Shown: one piece after another, positions 1 through 10,410 of the stretch
Layout of the letters: each line of letters starts with the position of its first letter
Position numbering within the stretch: position 1 is the first letter of the stretch
Source: Fonsecaea monophora
Taxonomy: Eukaryota > Ascomycota > Eurotiomycetes > Chaetothyriales > Herpotrichiellaceae
Length of the DNA stretch: 64,000 nt
Reading direction: 5' to 3'
Assembly (NCBI RefSeq): GCF_001642475.1
Contig: NW_019173939.1
Coordinates: 310,001-374,000 of the forward strand
Translations under genes and position numbers: made by a program
The notes under the pieces: generated by a model
Seen by the model: only the letters and a program-made list of their open reading frames with translations
Told to the model about the DNA's origin: nothing
Database searches by the model: none

Positions 1-125
1 TGAATCTCGCTTGATACTCGACTGGCCTAGATACCTGTTGAACAGAACTCCCCTCAGCCTTACTCTACTTGGAACCATGGCTAGCTCAACCCTGTCTTGG
101 ACGTTTTACATCTATCTGACTTAAT

Positions 126-1289
126 ATGCAGGTTGAAAACAGCACCACAGTGACAGGGCAAGAGAACAGTCCGTCTCAGACCAAGGCTGGCTTGCCCAAA
201 ATCACTGAGGTACTAGCCATGCAACTGGCACTGCCTCTGCCTCTACCCCAACCTTGTCTTTGCCGCAGACTCAATCCTCTTCGATTCAACAGCTTGCCCA
301 TGCTGGGTGCTGATCAACTCCCTCTGGACCAATTTCAGCCTGCTGAGGATCTTATCTTGTTGTCACGCGAACCAGTTAGAAAGAGTTTAACCTGCAGCAT
401 TCCGACCCACGAACAACCCTTGACCCCTCCTCCCTCCGTCAGCAGTCACTCATCTGTATGCTCAAGCGAAACAGATGTTGGCGCCGACGTCCATGCCGGT
501 ATCGCTCATCTTCAAACACTGCTCGACCTGCCAGAACCTAAGCTCGCTGATGCTGTTCGTGTAGCTAAAGAGCTGCTTCGTGACTCTGCAGTCATGCCAG
601 CCTATAACCAGGGCTGGTTCCAGCCAAACGCCCAAGACAACAAATTCAACAAACGCATAGAAGATCGGATCGCCGGCAAATCCCTCGATGAACTAGTTGA
701 AGGTTTCTTTCACCGCGACGAGGCTCGGGAGCTTTACGGCGAACGCGTGTCGAAACCTCGCAAGGTCGTGAAGCGAGCCCCATCTGCGGAGACGGACGGG
801 ATGGAAGACCTGGACCCTGAGTTGCGGGCCAAGAAAAAGAGAAGACAAGAGGCCAACGAGGCACACCGAATGGCCGAAAACGACCGGAGAGACCGCCACC
901 GAGAATCTCAAATGGAAAGCCATCGTCGATGCCCCGAGCTGGCGGCAGAATGTGGTGCTGAGCATGCAAAGGCTGAGAAGAAGTCCAAAATCCAATCAGG
1001 CAAAGGGCCTGGCAAAGACGATCAGCTCTGGTCAGCCATATACGCCCATGAAATGGCAGGGAGAGTGGTACAATCGGTCAATGACCGGCGCAGACGGGCC
1101 GAAGAGGTGGTACAAATACTGCTCCGGTTCTTGATCCAACAAAAGGACTTGCTGGGTGGTCCTCAACGAAGGTTTAGCGAGAGCGACTCAAGCAGCGCCA
1201 CCTCTTTCTCCCATCCATGCCATGTTGGTTGGAAGAGATCGCAGGATGACATGGAGCAAGACTTGAGGCGCATCCGATCTACTTTCTAG
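126..1289 (+). CDS. Hypothetical protein, charged C-terminal half
   Basis: An open frame of 387 codons with no domain I recognise. The first third is Pro/Ser/Leu-rich and low in complexity. Residues about 225-300 are strongly basic and acidic, with a run of Lys/Arg followed by an Asn/Asp/Arg-rich stretch that superficially recalls a basic DNA-binding region, but no leucine zipper or HLH pattern follows. The last 90 residues hold an Arg-rich helix and a Ser-rich tail. The ATG at 126 lies inside what looks like an intron 3' end (a CTGAC branch-like site at 116-120 and CAG at 129-131), so the true first exon may lie upstream, possibly outside the window, and the N-terminus is uncertain. Nuclear location is plausible from the basic clusters but is inference. 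Confidence 0.5.
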   Translation: MQVENSTTVTGQENSPSQTKAGLPKITEVLAMQLALPLPLPQPCLCRRLNPLRFNSLPMLGADQLPLDQFQPAEDLILLSREPVRKSLTCSIPTHEQPLTPPPSVSSHSSVCSSETDVGADVHAGIAHLQTLLDLPEPKLADAVRVAKELLRDSAVMPAYNQGWFQPNAQDNKFNKRIEDRIAGKSLDELVEGFFHRDEARELYGERVSKPRKVVKRAPSAETDGMEDLDPELRAKKKRRQEANEAHRMAENDRRDRHRESQMESHRRCPELAAECGAEHAKAEKKSKIQSGKGPGKDDQLWSAIYAHEMAGRVVQSVNDRRRRAEEVVQILLRFLIQQKDLLGGPQRRFSESDSSSATSFSHPCHVGWKRSQDDMEQDLRRIRSTF

Positions 1290-2482
1290 TGAGAATCCAA
1301 TCTCAATCTGGGAGCCGACAGAGGCAGTTCGTATACCTTTTTTTCAAAATCGTTTCGATTGGGACGATGGATATGGCGATTGTATCGAATGGCAGGTCTT
1401 TTGGGTTTGGTCATTCAGGGTTTGATCGACAAACATCCTGGTCGATGGGCAGGAATGAAAAGTATGTTTGGGAACTAATTCTCATGTGCCATGAGCAGGA
1501 GGAATGTCTTGCGGCTTCTTCAAAGGTCTGAATGGAAAATGAATGCTCAGCACCAAGTGTGGCTACAACACGACACCCTCCGGGGTTGTTGATAGCTTGT
1601 CTGTCAGTGCCACTGGCTGGCGACAATCACTTGATGGTGATGTAACAAAATGTTAGAACCCATTCCGTGGGCATAACTGTGACTCAGTTCTGGGATTCTC
1701 TATAATTGACCTGACTCCTCTCTGAACAGACAGCCGTAACAACACCTCAACGGGTAGTGTTGTATGAAGTAGACGCGACCACGTGCAAGCACGTGTCGCA
1801 GTTGGGAACGGAGGTCGGAAAAGGCCAAGTAGCACGCTAAGCCCAATCAGGGTCCTTTGCAGCTTAGGGTGCCAGCACCACCAGTAATAATGAGCCTTTT
1901 GAGCCTTTAGAGCCCTTGGGGTGCTTGGAGCCAAACCCTCCGAGCCCTTGGTGGTGCTGGTGGCCCTGAACTTCCTAACTGCTGGGGAAAAAAGGATCAG
2001 ATACAGACATCCAGATTGATTCGTGTCCGCATCCCTCAACCAACACTCCACTGCCGCAGCCACCGACCCTTGCATCAACTTTGTCAGGCTTCAGAATTCC
2101 TCTATCTTGTACACTCTATCACTTCTGATCCAGCATCTCAGAATCTCCTGGCAATCAATCAACCCTTGATTCCCGTCCGAGTCGCGCCCCGTTAGCCCTC
2201 GTTCCTAACCGCAACCGCAGCCTGTCATCTCTCTCCTCTCTCACGGCTCAGTCCTTCTCCGTCGGGCCTTGATGCGCAAGGCCATTCCGCTCGTTTCGTG
2301 CCATCACAACCAGGAGCGCTGAATTCAATCTGGCCGCGACAACAACGACGTCCTCCTAGCGAGGAGTCTGCCACCTCTCCGCATCGCCGCGCCCATCCCT
2401 TGCTCTCCTTTTTCTTCGCCTTCGCCTCTCTCTCGCACCTTTTGATTTTCTTTCTGTACAATACCCCCAGACCGCACACAAA
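1290..2482. other. Intergenic region and leader of mnn9
   Basis: No convincing gene. It holds a perfect 12-bp inverted repeat (1872-1883 and 1949-1960) enclosing several GAGCC-type repeats, and then a pyrimidine-rich stretch (about 2225-2460) directly upstream of the mnn9 ATG, typical of a fungal promoter and 5' leader. Confidence 0.5.
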
Positions 2483-3983
2483 ATGCTTCTACCAAAAGGC
2501 GGCGTGACCTGGAAGTCCGCCAAAGCCCGGCTGCCCCCTTGGAAAGCCATAATAATGTTCTTGACACGGACCCGGTTCCTGGTCGCAGTGGCCCTCACGG
2601 GCTTGATTGTCTTATTATGGAGGGGGATCAGCGTGTCTACACAGCAGATGTCAAAGTACGGGGGTGATGTCCAAACCCCGAGATGAAAGACCAGAATAGC
2701 TGACATTATGTGACTTGCCAGTTTCTATTGCTTCGGCCCTTCGAAGCCTCCCACGCAAATGTCGAATAATGAGCTGGTCGCCTGGAACCAGCACCTCCAG
2801 ACGCCTGTCCTCTTCAACCACCACGAACCTTATGAAGTCAACGCCAGCACCATCAATCGCATCGATCTCAATCCCATTGTCTCCACACCCCGAGCTCTCA
2901 GCAATCGTGAACGCATCCTTATCCTCACGCCTCTCCGCGACGCCGCCCCCTACCTCATCAAGTACTTTGATTTGCTCTCCGAACTCACGTATCCGCACGA
3001 CCTGATCGACCTGGCTTTCCTCGTGGGCGACTCTGTCGACGACACCCTTGCAGTATTGTCCTCGGAGCTGAACCGCATCCAACAAAGGACCGACAAAATC
3101 CCCTTCCACAGCGTCCTCATTGTCGAAAAAGATTTTGGCTCCAAGCTCGACATGAGCGTGGAGTCGAGACATGGATTCGCCGCTCAAGGCCCGAGAAGAA
3201 AAGCAATGGGAAGAGCAAGGAATTATTTGCTCTCGGCGGCGTTGAAGCCCGAACATAGCTGGGTCTACTGGCGTGATGTCGACATTGTGGATTCACCCAA
3301 GAAGATCATCGAGGACTTTGTAGCCCATGATCGAGATATTTTGGTTCCAAGTATGACTTTTACACTATCCGGATTAGCAGGTCTCGTCTAATGCTCGTTG
3401 AACAGACATCTGGTTTCACCGATACGAAAACGGACGCGACATTGAAGGGCGCTTCGACTACAACAGCTGGATTGAATCCGACAAGGGCCGTCGTCTCGCC
3501 GCTTCGCTTGATAAAGACATTGTACTTGCAGAAGGATACAAGGAATACGATACTGGAAGAACGTACATGGCGAGGATGGGTGATTGGAGAAATAACAAGG
3601 ATGAGGAGATAGAGTTGGATGGAATTGGTGGAGTTAATATTTTGGTCAAGGCGGATGTCCATCGATCTGGTGAGTATCTACACCGTCAACGCTTGGATCC
3701 AGGGAGATCAAGGTGTGATGTGTCTTGCCTGTGCTGACATTTGAATACAGGGATCAACTTCCCCTGTTATGCTTTCGAGAACCAAGCCGAGACTGAGGGT
3801 TTTGCAAAGATGGCCAAGAGGGCAGGGTATCAAGTCGTAGGATTGCCCAATTATGTCGTTTGGGTAAGTTTGTGGACCAGCATGTCCCTGTCGTCGTCGT
3901 TGTTCCCGGGAATTCATTTTACTGATCACTCTTCTCTGCACAGCACATCGACACGGAAGAGAAACCTGGAAATGCGGCATAGA
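2483..3983 (+). CDS. mnn9: Mannan polymerase subunit Mnn9 (GT62 family)
   Basis: Five exons: 2483-2655, 2722-3350, 3406-3669, 3751-3863, 3945-3983, giving 405 residues. This is the Golgi alpha-1,6-mannosyltransferase subunit that extends the N-glycan outer chain as part of mannan polymerase complexes (Anp1/Mnn9/Van1 family). A single N-terminal signal anchor (about residues 28-45) fits a type II Golgi membrane protein. The segment FYCFGPSKPP follows the first splice junction, and the catalytic region carries VYWRDVDIVDSP with the DxD-type metal/sugar-nucleotide site. The protein runs to the short C-terminus HIDTEEKPGNAA. All introns are 55-87 nt with GT-AG ends, and phases agree across every junction. 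Length and order match the fungal family well. The ATG at 2483 follows a CT-rich leader and precedes the membrane anchor directly. Confidence 0.95.
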
Positions 3984-4047
3984 ACAGAGTCAGACTTTTT
4001 TTTTATCAAACAGAAAGCTCGAAACCCCCTTTTTTCCCCCTCCTCTT

Positions 4048-4073
<26 letters not shown>
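4048..4073. repeat. (GA)n microsatellite
   Basis: Thirteen uninterrupted GA units in the mnn9 3' region. Confidence 0.95.
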
Positions 4074-4078
<5 letters not shown>

Positions 4079-4572
4079 CGAACCCGCAAAAAAAGTAATA
4101 AACAAAGTGAAAAGTGAGATGGATGTTTTCCCCTCCAAGAGGACCAGGCGTCCTCCACGTTTTAGAAGAACTATCTTAGTTTTGTCAACACTTGAGGTCT
4201 CGGGCGGGCGGGATATGAGGCGCGCACGGGGCGGGTTATCATCTCGAGCGGTAGGCCGGGGACGGAGCAGGGCAGCGCACGCGCACGCACGCACGCATTC
4301 TGAGATACCTTTATACGTATGTAGAGGTAGGTATGTATGTAGGTAAAGGTACCTTTATGACAAAAAGCGGCAGTAAAGGATTTATTGGGAGAGTGAGAGA
4401 GGTAGTGAGCTAAATGTCGCCGCGCGTGATATCATATGTATTGAGTGCCATGGTCGTTGTCGTTGTGTACACCATCTAATGGGGTTGTCGTGGAAGAAGA
4501 GCCAAGGGAGGGAGTTGGTAAGTTGGTGAGTTGGTGAGCAAGGGACTGAACAAAGCGAGGATGATGTGCCCT

Positions 4573-4690
4573 CCTATCATCTATCTACGTACCTACCTAT
4601 CTACCTACCTAGGCACTTACATGTGTACATACCATACAGTGTAGGTACCTAGGCTAGGCTAGGCAATAGATAAAGTAGATACCTAGGTAG
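4573..4690. repeat. TACC/TATC tetranucleotide-rich block
   Basis: Imperfect tandem TACC and TATC units with three CCTAGG palindromes (4608, 4648, 4682) and repeated GGCTA units. It is non-coding. Confidence 0.8.
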
Positions 4691-5256
4691 TAATGGTAGT
4701 GGCAGTCAAGAGGTCAAAGCACAAGCCAGGTCAAGACACTCAGGTTTTCATCTCGGGCGACTTGGTATTCCCAGAAATGTCAAAGGCTGACGATCATTTC
4801 GTATATCAGCGTCAGAGAGTTCAGATGACTACTACAGATCGGACATGGATCCTTCCTATCCTCGTCCTCATCATCATCGCCTTCGTGCAATATCGACTCC
4901 TGTCGCCACACTACTGTGCTCTCGACCATTATTTCGTAGAAAAGGAAAATCTTGTGCTCAAGAATAAATTGGAGGAGCCTCGATTCTAATATGTGCCTTC
5001 TAAGAGGTCTCACTCTATGCAAACTATGCTGTGCTTCCACTAAAAGTTTTGTTGATGCAGGGCAGAAACGCCATCGCTGAAGCTTAAAAGTAGTCCCTCA
5101 TCACCGTCGCAGATAACCATATAATGGATAGCAGTAGGGAAGGAGAGAGTGTGTGTGAATAAAGCATGCCAAAGGTAGGTATGTGTTGATCGTTTCTCGC
5201 TTCCTCGTATTCCTCCAAAGCAGACCCAAGTTCTACCGTACCCCAGAGAACCGCTG

Positions 5257-6135
5257 TCAAGGCCTGGTCCACCATTCATGCATACTTCCATCGACGGGTC
5301 GAGCGACAGGCGCCGTTGGCAGGGCAGGTGGCAGGGCGGCTGGCAGAGCAGCTGGCAGAGCGGTTGGCAGAGCCGGTGATAGATAAGGTTGAGTCTGATA
5401 GCCTGCATATGGTTGCGGCGCTGGGTTCGTGAAAGGTGCCGGTTGGGGAACTGGTTGAGGCGGATGGCTCATTTCAATCAACTCTGCCATGCGCCCACCA
5501 GGGGTTGAATGCTCAATCGGTTCGATATGTTGGTGTTGCAGCACATCCACAGGCATGCTAGTGGATCTAGAAGCATGGGGATGAGAAGTAGTCGTGCTAG
5601 CAGGAGTAGGTACATCCAACCGAGGGGACAGCTTGTTTATCGACGAGTTGCTCGTGTTGCTTTCTCGGGGGGAATGTGATCCGCTAGGGTTTCTGAGACT
5701 GCTGCTTCTGCTTATCGGTGGCACATAGTCGTCCCAGTTGCGCCGGCTCACTCTCAAGGGTTGCGGCAGCCCTTCATCCCAAGTGCTCCCCGTTTTATGA
5801 GATGGTAGCGGTCTCAGGCCTGTGCCAGACGTCACTTCAACGCTGGTTCGCCTCTCCGGAATGTCATCCCATGCTTCTTGGGGGCGCCAGCTCGTCCGTG
5901 CGTCGTTTGCTTCTTGTTGGTCGCGCAGAGTCAAGATGGGTTTGTCGTAATCCACCACTGACCCTGTGCGTTGTATATCGAGAGATCTTGATTCCCTGCT
6001 TATCTTTCGCTGCTCATCATACTCGTCACGGAGGCCTTCCCATCGTTCATAGTTTTTCTGCCGCTGCTTTTCTCGCCGGTGCTGCACGATGCCCTTGTGG
6101 CCCAGCCAAATAGAGCCAAAGATTAAGGATGTCAT
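5257..6135 (-). CDS. Conserved fungal hypothetical protein with ALPx repeats
   Basis: Single-exon frame of 292 residues starting at ATG 6135. The N-terminus is a short hydrophobic stretch, then a Lys/Arg/Glu-rich helix (about residues 18-45). This arrangement, a small anchor plus charged helix, is common in Pezizomycotina proteins of unknown function. The middle is Ser/Pro/Arg-rich and probably disordered. The last 60 residues are Pro/Gln-rich and include five ALPx tetrapeptides encoded by a 12-nt DNA repeat at 5318-5377, so length there may vary between strains. No catalytic motif is visible. It is divergent with the gene at 7992 across a 1.86-kb spacer. Confidence 0.65.
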   Translation of the reverse strand: MTSLIFGSIWLGHKGIVQHRREKQRQKNYERWEGLRDEYDEQRKISRESRSLDIQRTGSVVDYDKPILTLRDQQEANDARTSWRPQEAWDDIPERRTSVEVTSGTGLRPLPSHKTGSTWDEGLPQPLRVSRRNWDDYVPPISRSSSLRNPSGSHSPRESNTSNSSINKLSPRLDVPTPASTTTSHPHASRSTSMPVDVLQHQHIEPIEHSTPGGRMAELIEMSHPPQPVPQPAPFTNPAPQPYAGYQTQPYLSPALPTALPAALPAALPPALPTAPVARPVDGSMHEWWTRP

Positions 6136-7991
6136 GGTGGCTGACTTCCGTTACCTTTCGACTGCCTCGGGCACTCGGGTTACCTCGCCGCAATTGGAGA
6201 AGGGTGGGGTTCGGCAGTTCTGGAAGATAGAGCGGGTGTTGGATAAGTTGTTGACAGAACAGGCTCGTACGATATGGAGGGAGGGAAGTTGGGTACGGGT
6301 TGTCGTCGCAGAAAATGGTTGCCTGGGAGAATGCCCTTTGGAGAACTGATATCGTAGTACAGTCAATATCGAGAGACAGGTATTGATAAAGGGACGAGAT
6401 AAGGATCTAATTGCGTCGGAAGAGAGCAGGGCGAAATCAAGAGTGTTCGGTGTATCAATCAGGTTTTTAGGAAGGTTGAAGAGTTGTAGATTGTCAGGGT
6501 GGATGACGAAACTGAAGTCTGGGGAGAAGATCGTGAAAGTTATTGTGGGAGGCGACAAGTCTTAAAGTGATGATATGAGGTGCCTGCCCAACACTGACAA
6601 AAAGCGATGGGACACAGCCACAATAAAGATCTCGACAGTTGTGCCCGTTTTCGTGCTCGGTTCACAGCAAAGACGCCTATTCGTGCAGACGGAGTTTGTC
6701 CCTCAAAAAGAGCCTAAGTACAAGTAGTAGATTTTGGTAGAGTAGCAGCAGGCGACTTCGACTCTCTTCTACGAGTAAAGAGGAAGGAATCACGCGACGG
6801 AACGAGTGGCCGTGTCCTTTTGGGGTGTCAGGTCCAGCAGGCCCAGGCAATCAATGACCTGGAACGGTAGGGACTGTGGTGCCTGGCATGCCGGGCCAGA
6901 CTGCGATTTGCCATGATTTGTCGATAGAGTGCCTCTGAGCTTCCTAGCTGATCCGCTGCTGAGATGGTGATTCGATCCTTTACCGTTGGTCCAAGTAGAT
7001 GATGCGCGCCGATGAGGTCAGCAAAGCCTCCCACGTCAGATCCCTGCTCTTTTGCTCCTTGTCCACTCTGTTTCCAAAGATTCGCTACCCACGCACTACT
7101 TGTATTTCTCCTGCCTCTTTTTGCTTCGATGCAACACGGCTCCTGCTCCGTTGATGTCCGCATCAAGGAGAAGGGGGGTTCTTATCGCTCTGTGTGCGCA
7201 GTTTGGAGTCGAGGTTACCCGTACTCGGTAGTTGTGTTTGACGGAGGATTATCAGACTTGGAAGAGGAAGGCGAGAGGGCCACGTTCGGCGCGAAGTGAG
7301 CCGGACCGCGATCGCGGAATCATCTTTCGGAATTGCAAATCTGCCTCTCCAGCCGAAGGGGACGGCGTGATGCGCGATATTGATCGCGTGCAGAAGCCAC
7401 TGGAAGATGAGAAGAAATGAATGTCGTCAAAGAGTGAATATTGCGAAGAATGCGCATTCCACAGGCGATATACTTGTATACTTGGACTTGCACAAGAATA
7501 TGCCAAGTACAAGTAGTTGCAAGTAGAAGTGCTTGTGTCATCCAGCAATTACTTGTATCAGTACTAGGTCTTGAATACAAGGAGGCATAGGTCAGAGTTA
7601 CAAGTCTAGTACTGTCCACGGGTGCCCCGGCCCCCTCCCCTCTTCGGACAATAACAAACACACGGTTTGGGACACCTGCTCAGCGCCGTCCGTAATCAGT
7701 CAGAGATTTGCCATCCATGGCAAATTCCCCCAGATGCTGATGTAAACCTCTCTCCTTGCTGAGGTACTTGTAGTGGGACTGGCATTCATACTTGGTATAG
7801 TGTGTGTCGGGTGGTGTGAGCATGTGAAATGCGGAGAATGATCCCTCGCCAAATATTGGACTTGCCCAATCATGCACAACACTCCCGAGTCAAGGATTCC
7901 TTTGTTCACAGCTTCTCGTTCTCGCATTCTGGACTCTACATCTTGATTCCAGCTCTCTAGTCATCCTATCGTCTTGAACAACTCGGGCATA
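6136..7991. other. Divergent intergenic region, motif-rich
   Basis: No supported gene. It separates two head-to-head genes (5257-6135 minus and 7992-8485 plus) and probably holds both promoters. It contains six exact TACTTGTA/TACAAGTA octamers. Confidence 0.5.
6719..7772. promoter_or_regulatory. Cluster of TACTTGTA octamers
   Basis: Exact copies on either strand at 6719-6726, 7097-7104, 7471-7478, 7508-7515, 7550-7557 and 7765-7772, three of them within 87 bp, with further near-copies between them. Under random sequence roughly 0.03 copies would be expected in this span. The position between two divergent starts suggests transcription-factor binding, but this is inference and no factor is assigned. 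Confidence 0.35.
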
Positions 7992-8485
7992 ATGGCTCGT
8001 ATCGTGAAACCAAAGGGCTCCTCTTGGAACCCGCGTGTACGTTTGTCCGCTTCAGCTCGTGTGATTAGCTCTTCTGTCGTCCCAAGCTGATCCCTGCCCT
8101 TTAGGCTATGACTGCGCCTATTGCAGCCGTAGTCATGGCTGGCCTCCTCTATACCTATGCAGTCACCTCGATACGGGCCGCGAAACGGAACGCGAAGCTC
8201 CATCGAGAAGCCGACGGCGGGCAACTTGACATGCGACGAGAAAGCTTGCGCAGACACGGTATGATGGATCCCGTGCAAGGCACATCAGGCTACGAGCTTT
8301 TCAGAGATGCGAGAGCCGATGCCAAACAAGAGACGAAGTTTCTAAACGAGAACAAAGCACGGCCATTGGGTACAGAGCAGAAGGAAGAGACTGGCACGCC
8401 GCGGACTGAGAACGAAAGTGTGCTCGAGAACTATCGAGGCTCGGCCGCCCTGCACAAGCTGAAGGATGGCCAAAAACGAGAATAG
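7992..8485 (+). CDS. Small conserved membrane-anchored fungal protein
   Basis: Two exons, 7992-8036 and 8105-8485, joined in frame through a 68-nt GTACGT...TAG intron, giving 141 residues. The first exon encodes a short basic peptide ending WNPR. The second opens with one hydrophobic helix (about residues 18-34), followed by an Arg/Lys-rich segment (SIRAAKRNAKLHRE) and a charged, probably disordered tail. The topology suggests a single-pass organelle or ER membrane protein with the basic side in the cytosol or matrix. I recognise the pattern as a conserved Pezizomycotina small protein but cannot assign a function. The upstream exon is chosen because it preserves frame and supplies an ATG in a good context, whereas the downstream ATG at 8108 lies immediately after the splice site. 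Confidence 0.75.
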
Positions 8486-10410
8486 GTACGGTGCCTGACA
8501 ATTGCTGTTTGTTCGGAAGAAGTCTCTCCCTTGCGCAAGTGTGCGCGCACCAATTTGCCCTCAGTAGCAGAATACCCCTAATACTCGCGGTACAGGAAGA
8601 GCTCCTTGAGGTTCGCTTTCGTTCCTCAAGAGTCTCGTCGATTCCCTCTAGAAGCTGGAGGAAGCTCCGCCTTCGCTTGAAGCAAAGCGAAGACAATTCC
8701 ACAAAACGCATATGCAGACTGTTCCTAGACAATCGGGAGCCAGAGATCGTGGCCAACAGACAGACCAGATCGTGCTGGAGTTGTGCGTGCTACTGGTGGA
8801 CAAACTCGACTATCTTCTGGACAACGACCCTGTCGGAGATGGAATCTACCATTCCCAATGCCAACCGCTTCTGGAGGAAGTGTCCCTGGTTGTTACCACT
8901 AATGGATAAATCGAAGATTAGACAATGAGTAAGGAAAATGCCGCTATTGGGACGAACAACCAAAAGGAGGCCGATGCCTTCACCGATGCCTTCAAGTCAA
9001 AGTGTTACCTCTGCGTGTTCAGTGGGGCCAAATCAAAGCTTTGTGGCGCACGCGTCTGGCAAGGCTTTGGCCTGTATGACGCCGAAATTGAAGAACTTGC
9101 GGTTGAGGTTGGGCTATGACCCACGGTGGGATCCTTGGACAGTCTGACATCGCTGTACCTGGCAATATCTGGGGCTCGAAGCTTTGCCGCTATTGCTACA
9201 ACAGTTACAATGTCCGCCCTCAATGACGTTGGCGTCGCCTACGAGGACCGTGGCCCTTGGTTTCATCCTTGTAAAAGAGGCTGAAGCACCAACGAGATGC
9301 TGGTGGCTGAGGAGATGCGTATATAGATCAATGGTAGACAGCGACACATGTGTTGTTAGGAAGGCGGAGGTTACGGCACCAGACCTACAGAGTTGCTTCA
9401 CAGAGTGATTCTGAGTGGTCCTACTATTAGACAATGGGCGCATTCAATAATGAGACCAATTCTCATCCCGGATAATACATGCGGTAACTTGTTTCGCCTG
9501 TAAAGGCTTTCGAGGCCTGGGCTCACTAGGCCTTGCACCAAGAGAAGCAACTGAGCCCGAGGCTTAAGAACCAAGCCGAATTTCTCCACGCCCGGAGAAA
9601 TAGGGGCCGTTGGGGGTTCGTGAGGCTCGCTTATGAGTATGGATGGAGTAGGCTGCTGACCAACCCGGGGATCCCTGAAACGATGACGCTGGGAGGCACG
9701 CGAGGGAAACTCACCGCCTTGCCTTCATCCCTCAGCTTCAACTACGAGTACACCTGGACTACCTACGTACTGCCTAGGTAAATTGCCTAAATACTCGTCC
9801 CGCATGTCCAGAACAGAGTATGTAATGAAAATCCAGGCCGCAGAGGGGACTTCCCCACAGTTCAGCAGCTCCGTCGCTCATCGTCTGCCTTATTCCTCTT
9901 GTGCCAACCTCCATCCACCAAACGGATGAGAGCGCGAAGAAACGCCAACCGATCGAGATCCCCAGACGTCTTCCCTTTGGCCTACCCTTTACTCTTAACA
10001 TGTTAGCGTTTCGGCAAGGGAACTGGCGGACGCCCCAATCGATGCCGGTGTCGGTCATTCTCTCGCCCCTTTCCCACCATGAAGAGAACCAACGGCGAAA
10101 TGCCTTTGGCAGCTTCCCATCTCCTTTCCCTGGCGGAGATGAGGCGCAGTTACGAGGCCATGATCTGCAAGTGCCGAATTGCATCAGCTAAAGACCTTAC
10201 CTTACTTGCTACACTCTTTTCTACCACGTCTTTTACCGTTGTGACAATTGTCCGCCCTGCCTCTCGACTCGACGCAGATGTTGACAATATCGCGGGGAAT
10301 CACTGTGCTTGGAGGGGCTTTCCAGCGAACATGACGGGGTTCAATAAAACCCGTCCGCAGAAACCGCAGCGAGCATCGATCGATTGTGTGGAGGAACGGC
10401 AAGTGCTGCA
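8486..10410. other. Intergenic region without supported gene
   Basis: Several 60-145-codon open frames are present (for example 8491-8928, 8712-8909 and 8925-9119), but they overlap one another in different frames, show no domain and lack plausible splice connections. The end is probably the promoter of the fusion gene at 10411. Confidence 0.4.

Larger units (their letters stand above)
3984..5256. other. Convergent intergenic region rich in microsatellites
   Basis: Lies between the 3' ends of mnn9 (plus) and the minus-strand gene ending at 5257. It contains a GA run, a GCAC repeat near 4276-4298, TAGGTA/GTATGT repeats near 4317-4350 and a TACC/TATC-rich block. A 98-codon open frame at 4693-4989 with one hydrophobic segment is present but not supported as a gene. 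Confidence 0.5.

Noticed and set aside
4693..4989. 98-codon open frame with one hydrophobic segment
   Set aside because: It lies in a microsatellite-rich 3' spacer, shows no family resemblance and is preceded by repeats instead of a leader.
6151..6558. 135-codon minus-strand frame upstream of the ALPx gene
   Set aside because: Low-complexity Ser/Thr/Pro/Leu sequence at the expected position of the 5' leader of the gene starting at 6135.
8491..9119. Overlapping plus-strand frames of 60-145 codons
   Set aside because: They run in different frames over the same DNA, with no domain and no splice pair that joins them.
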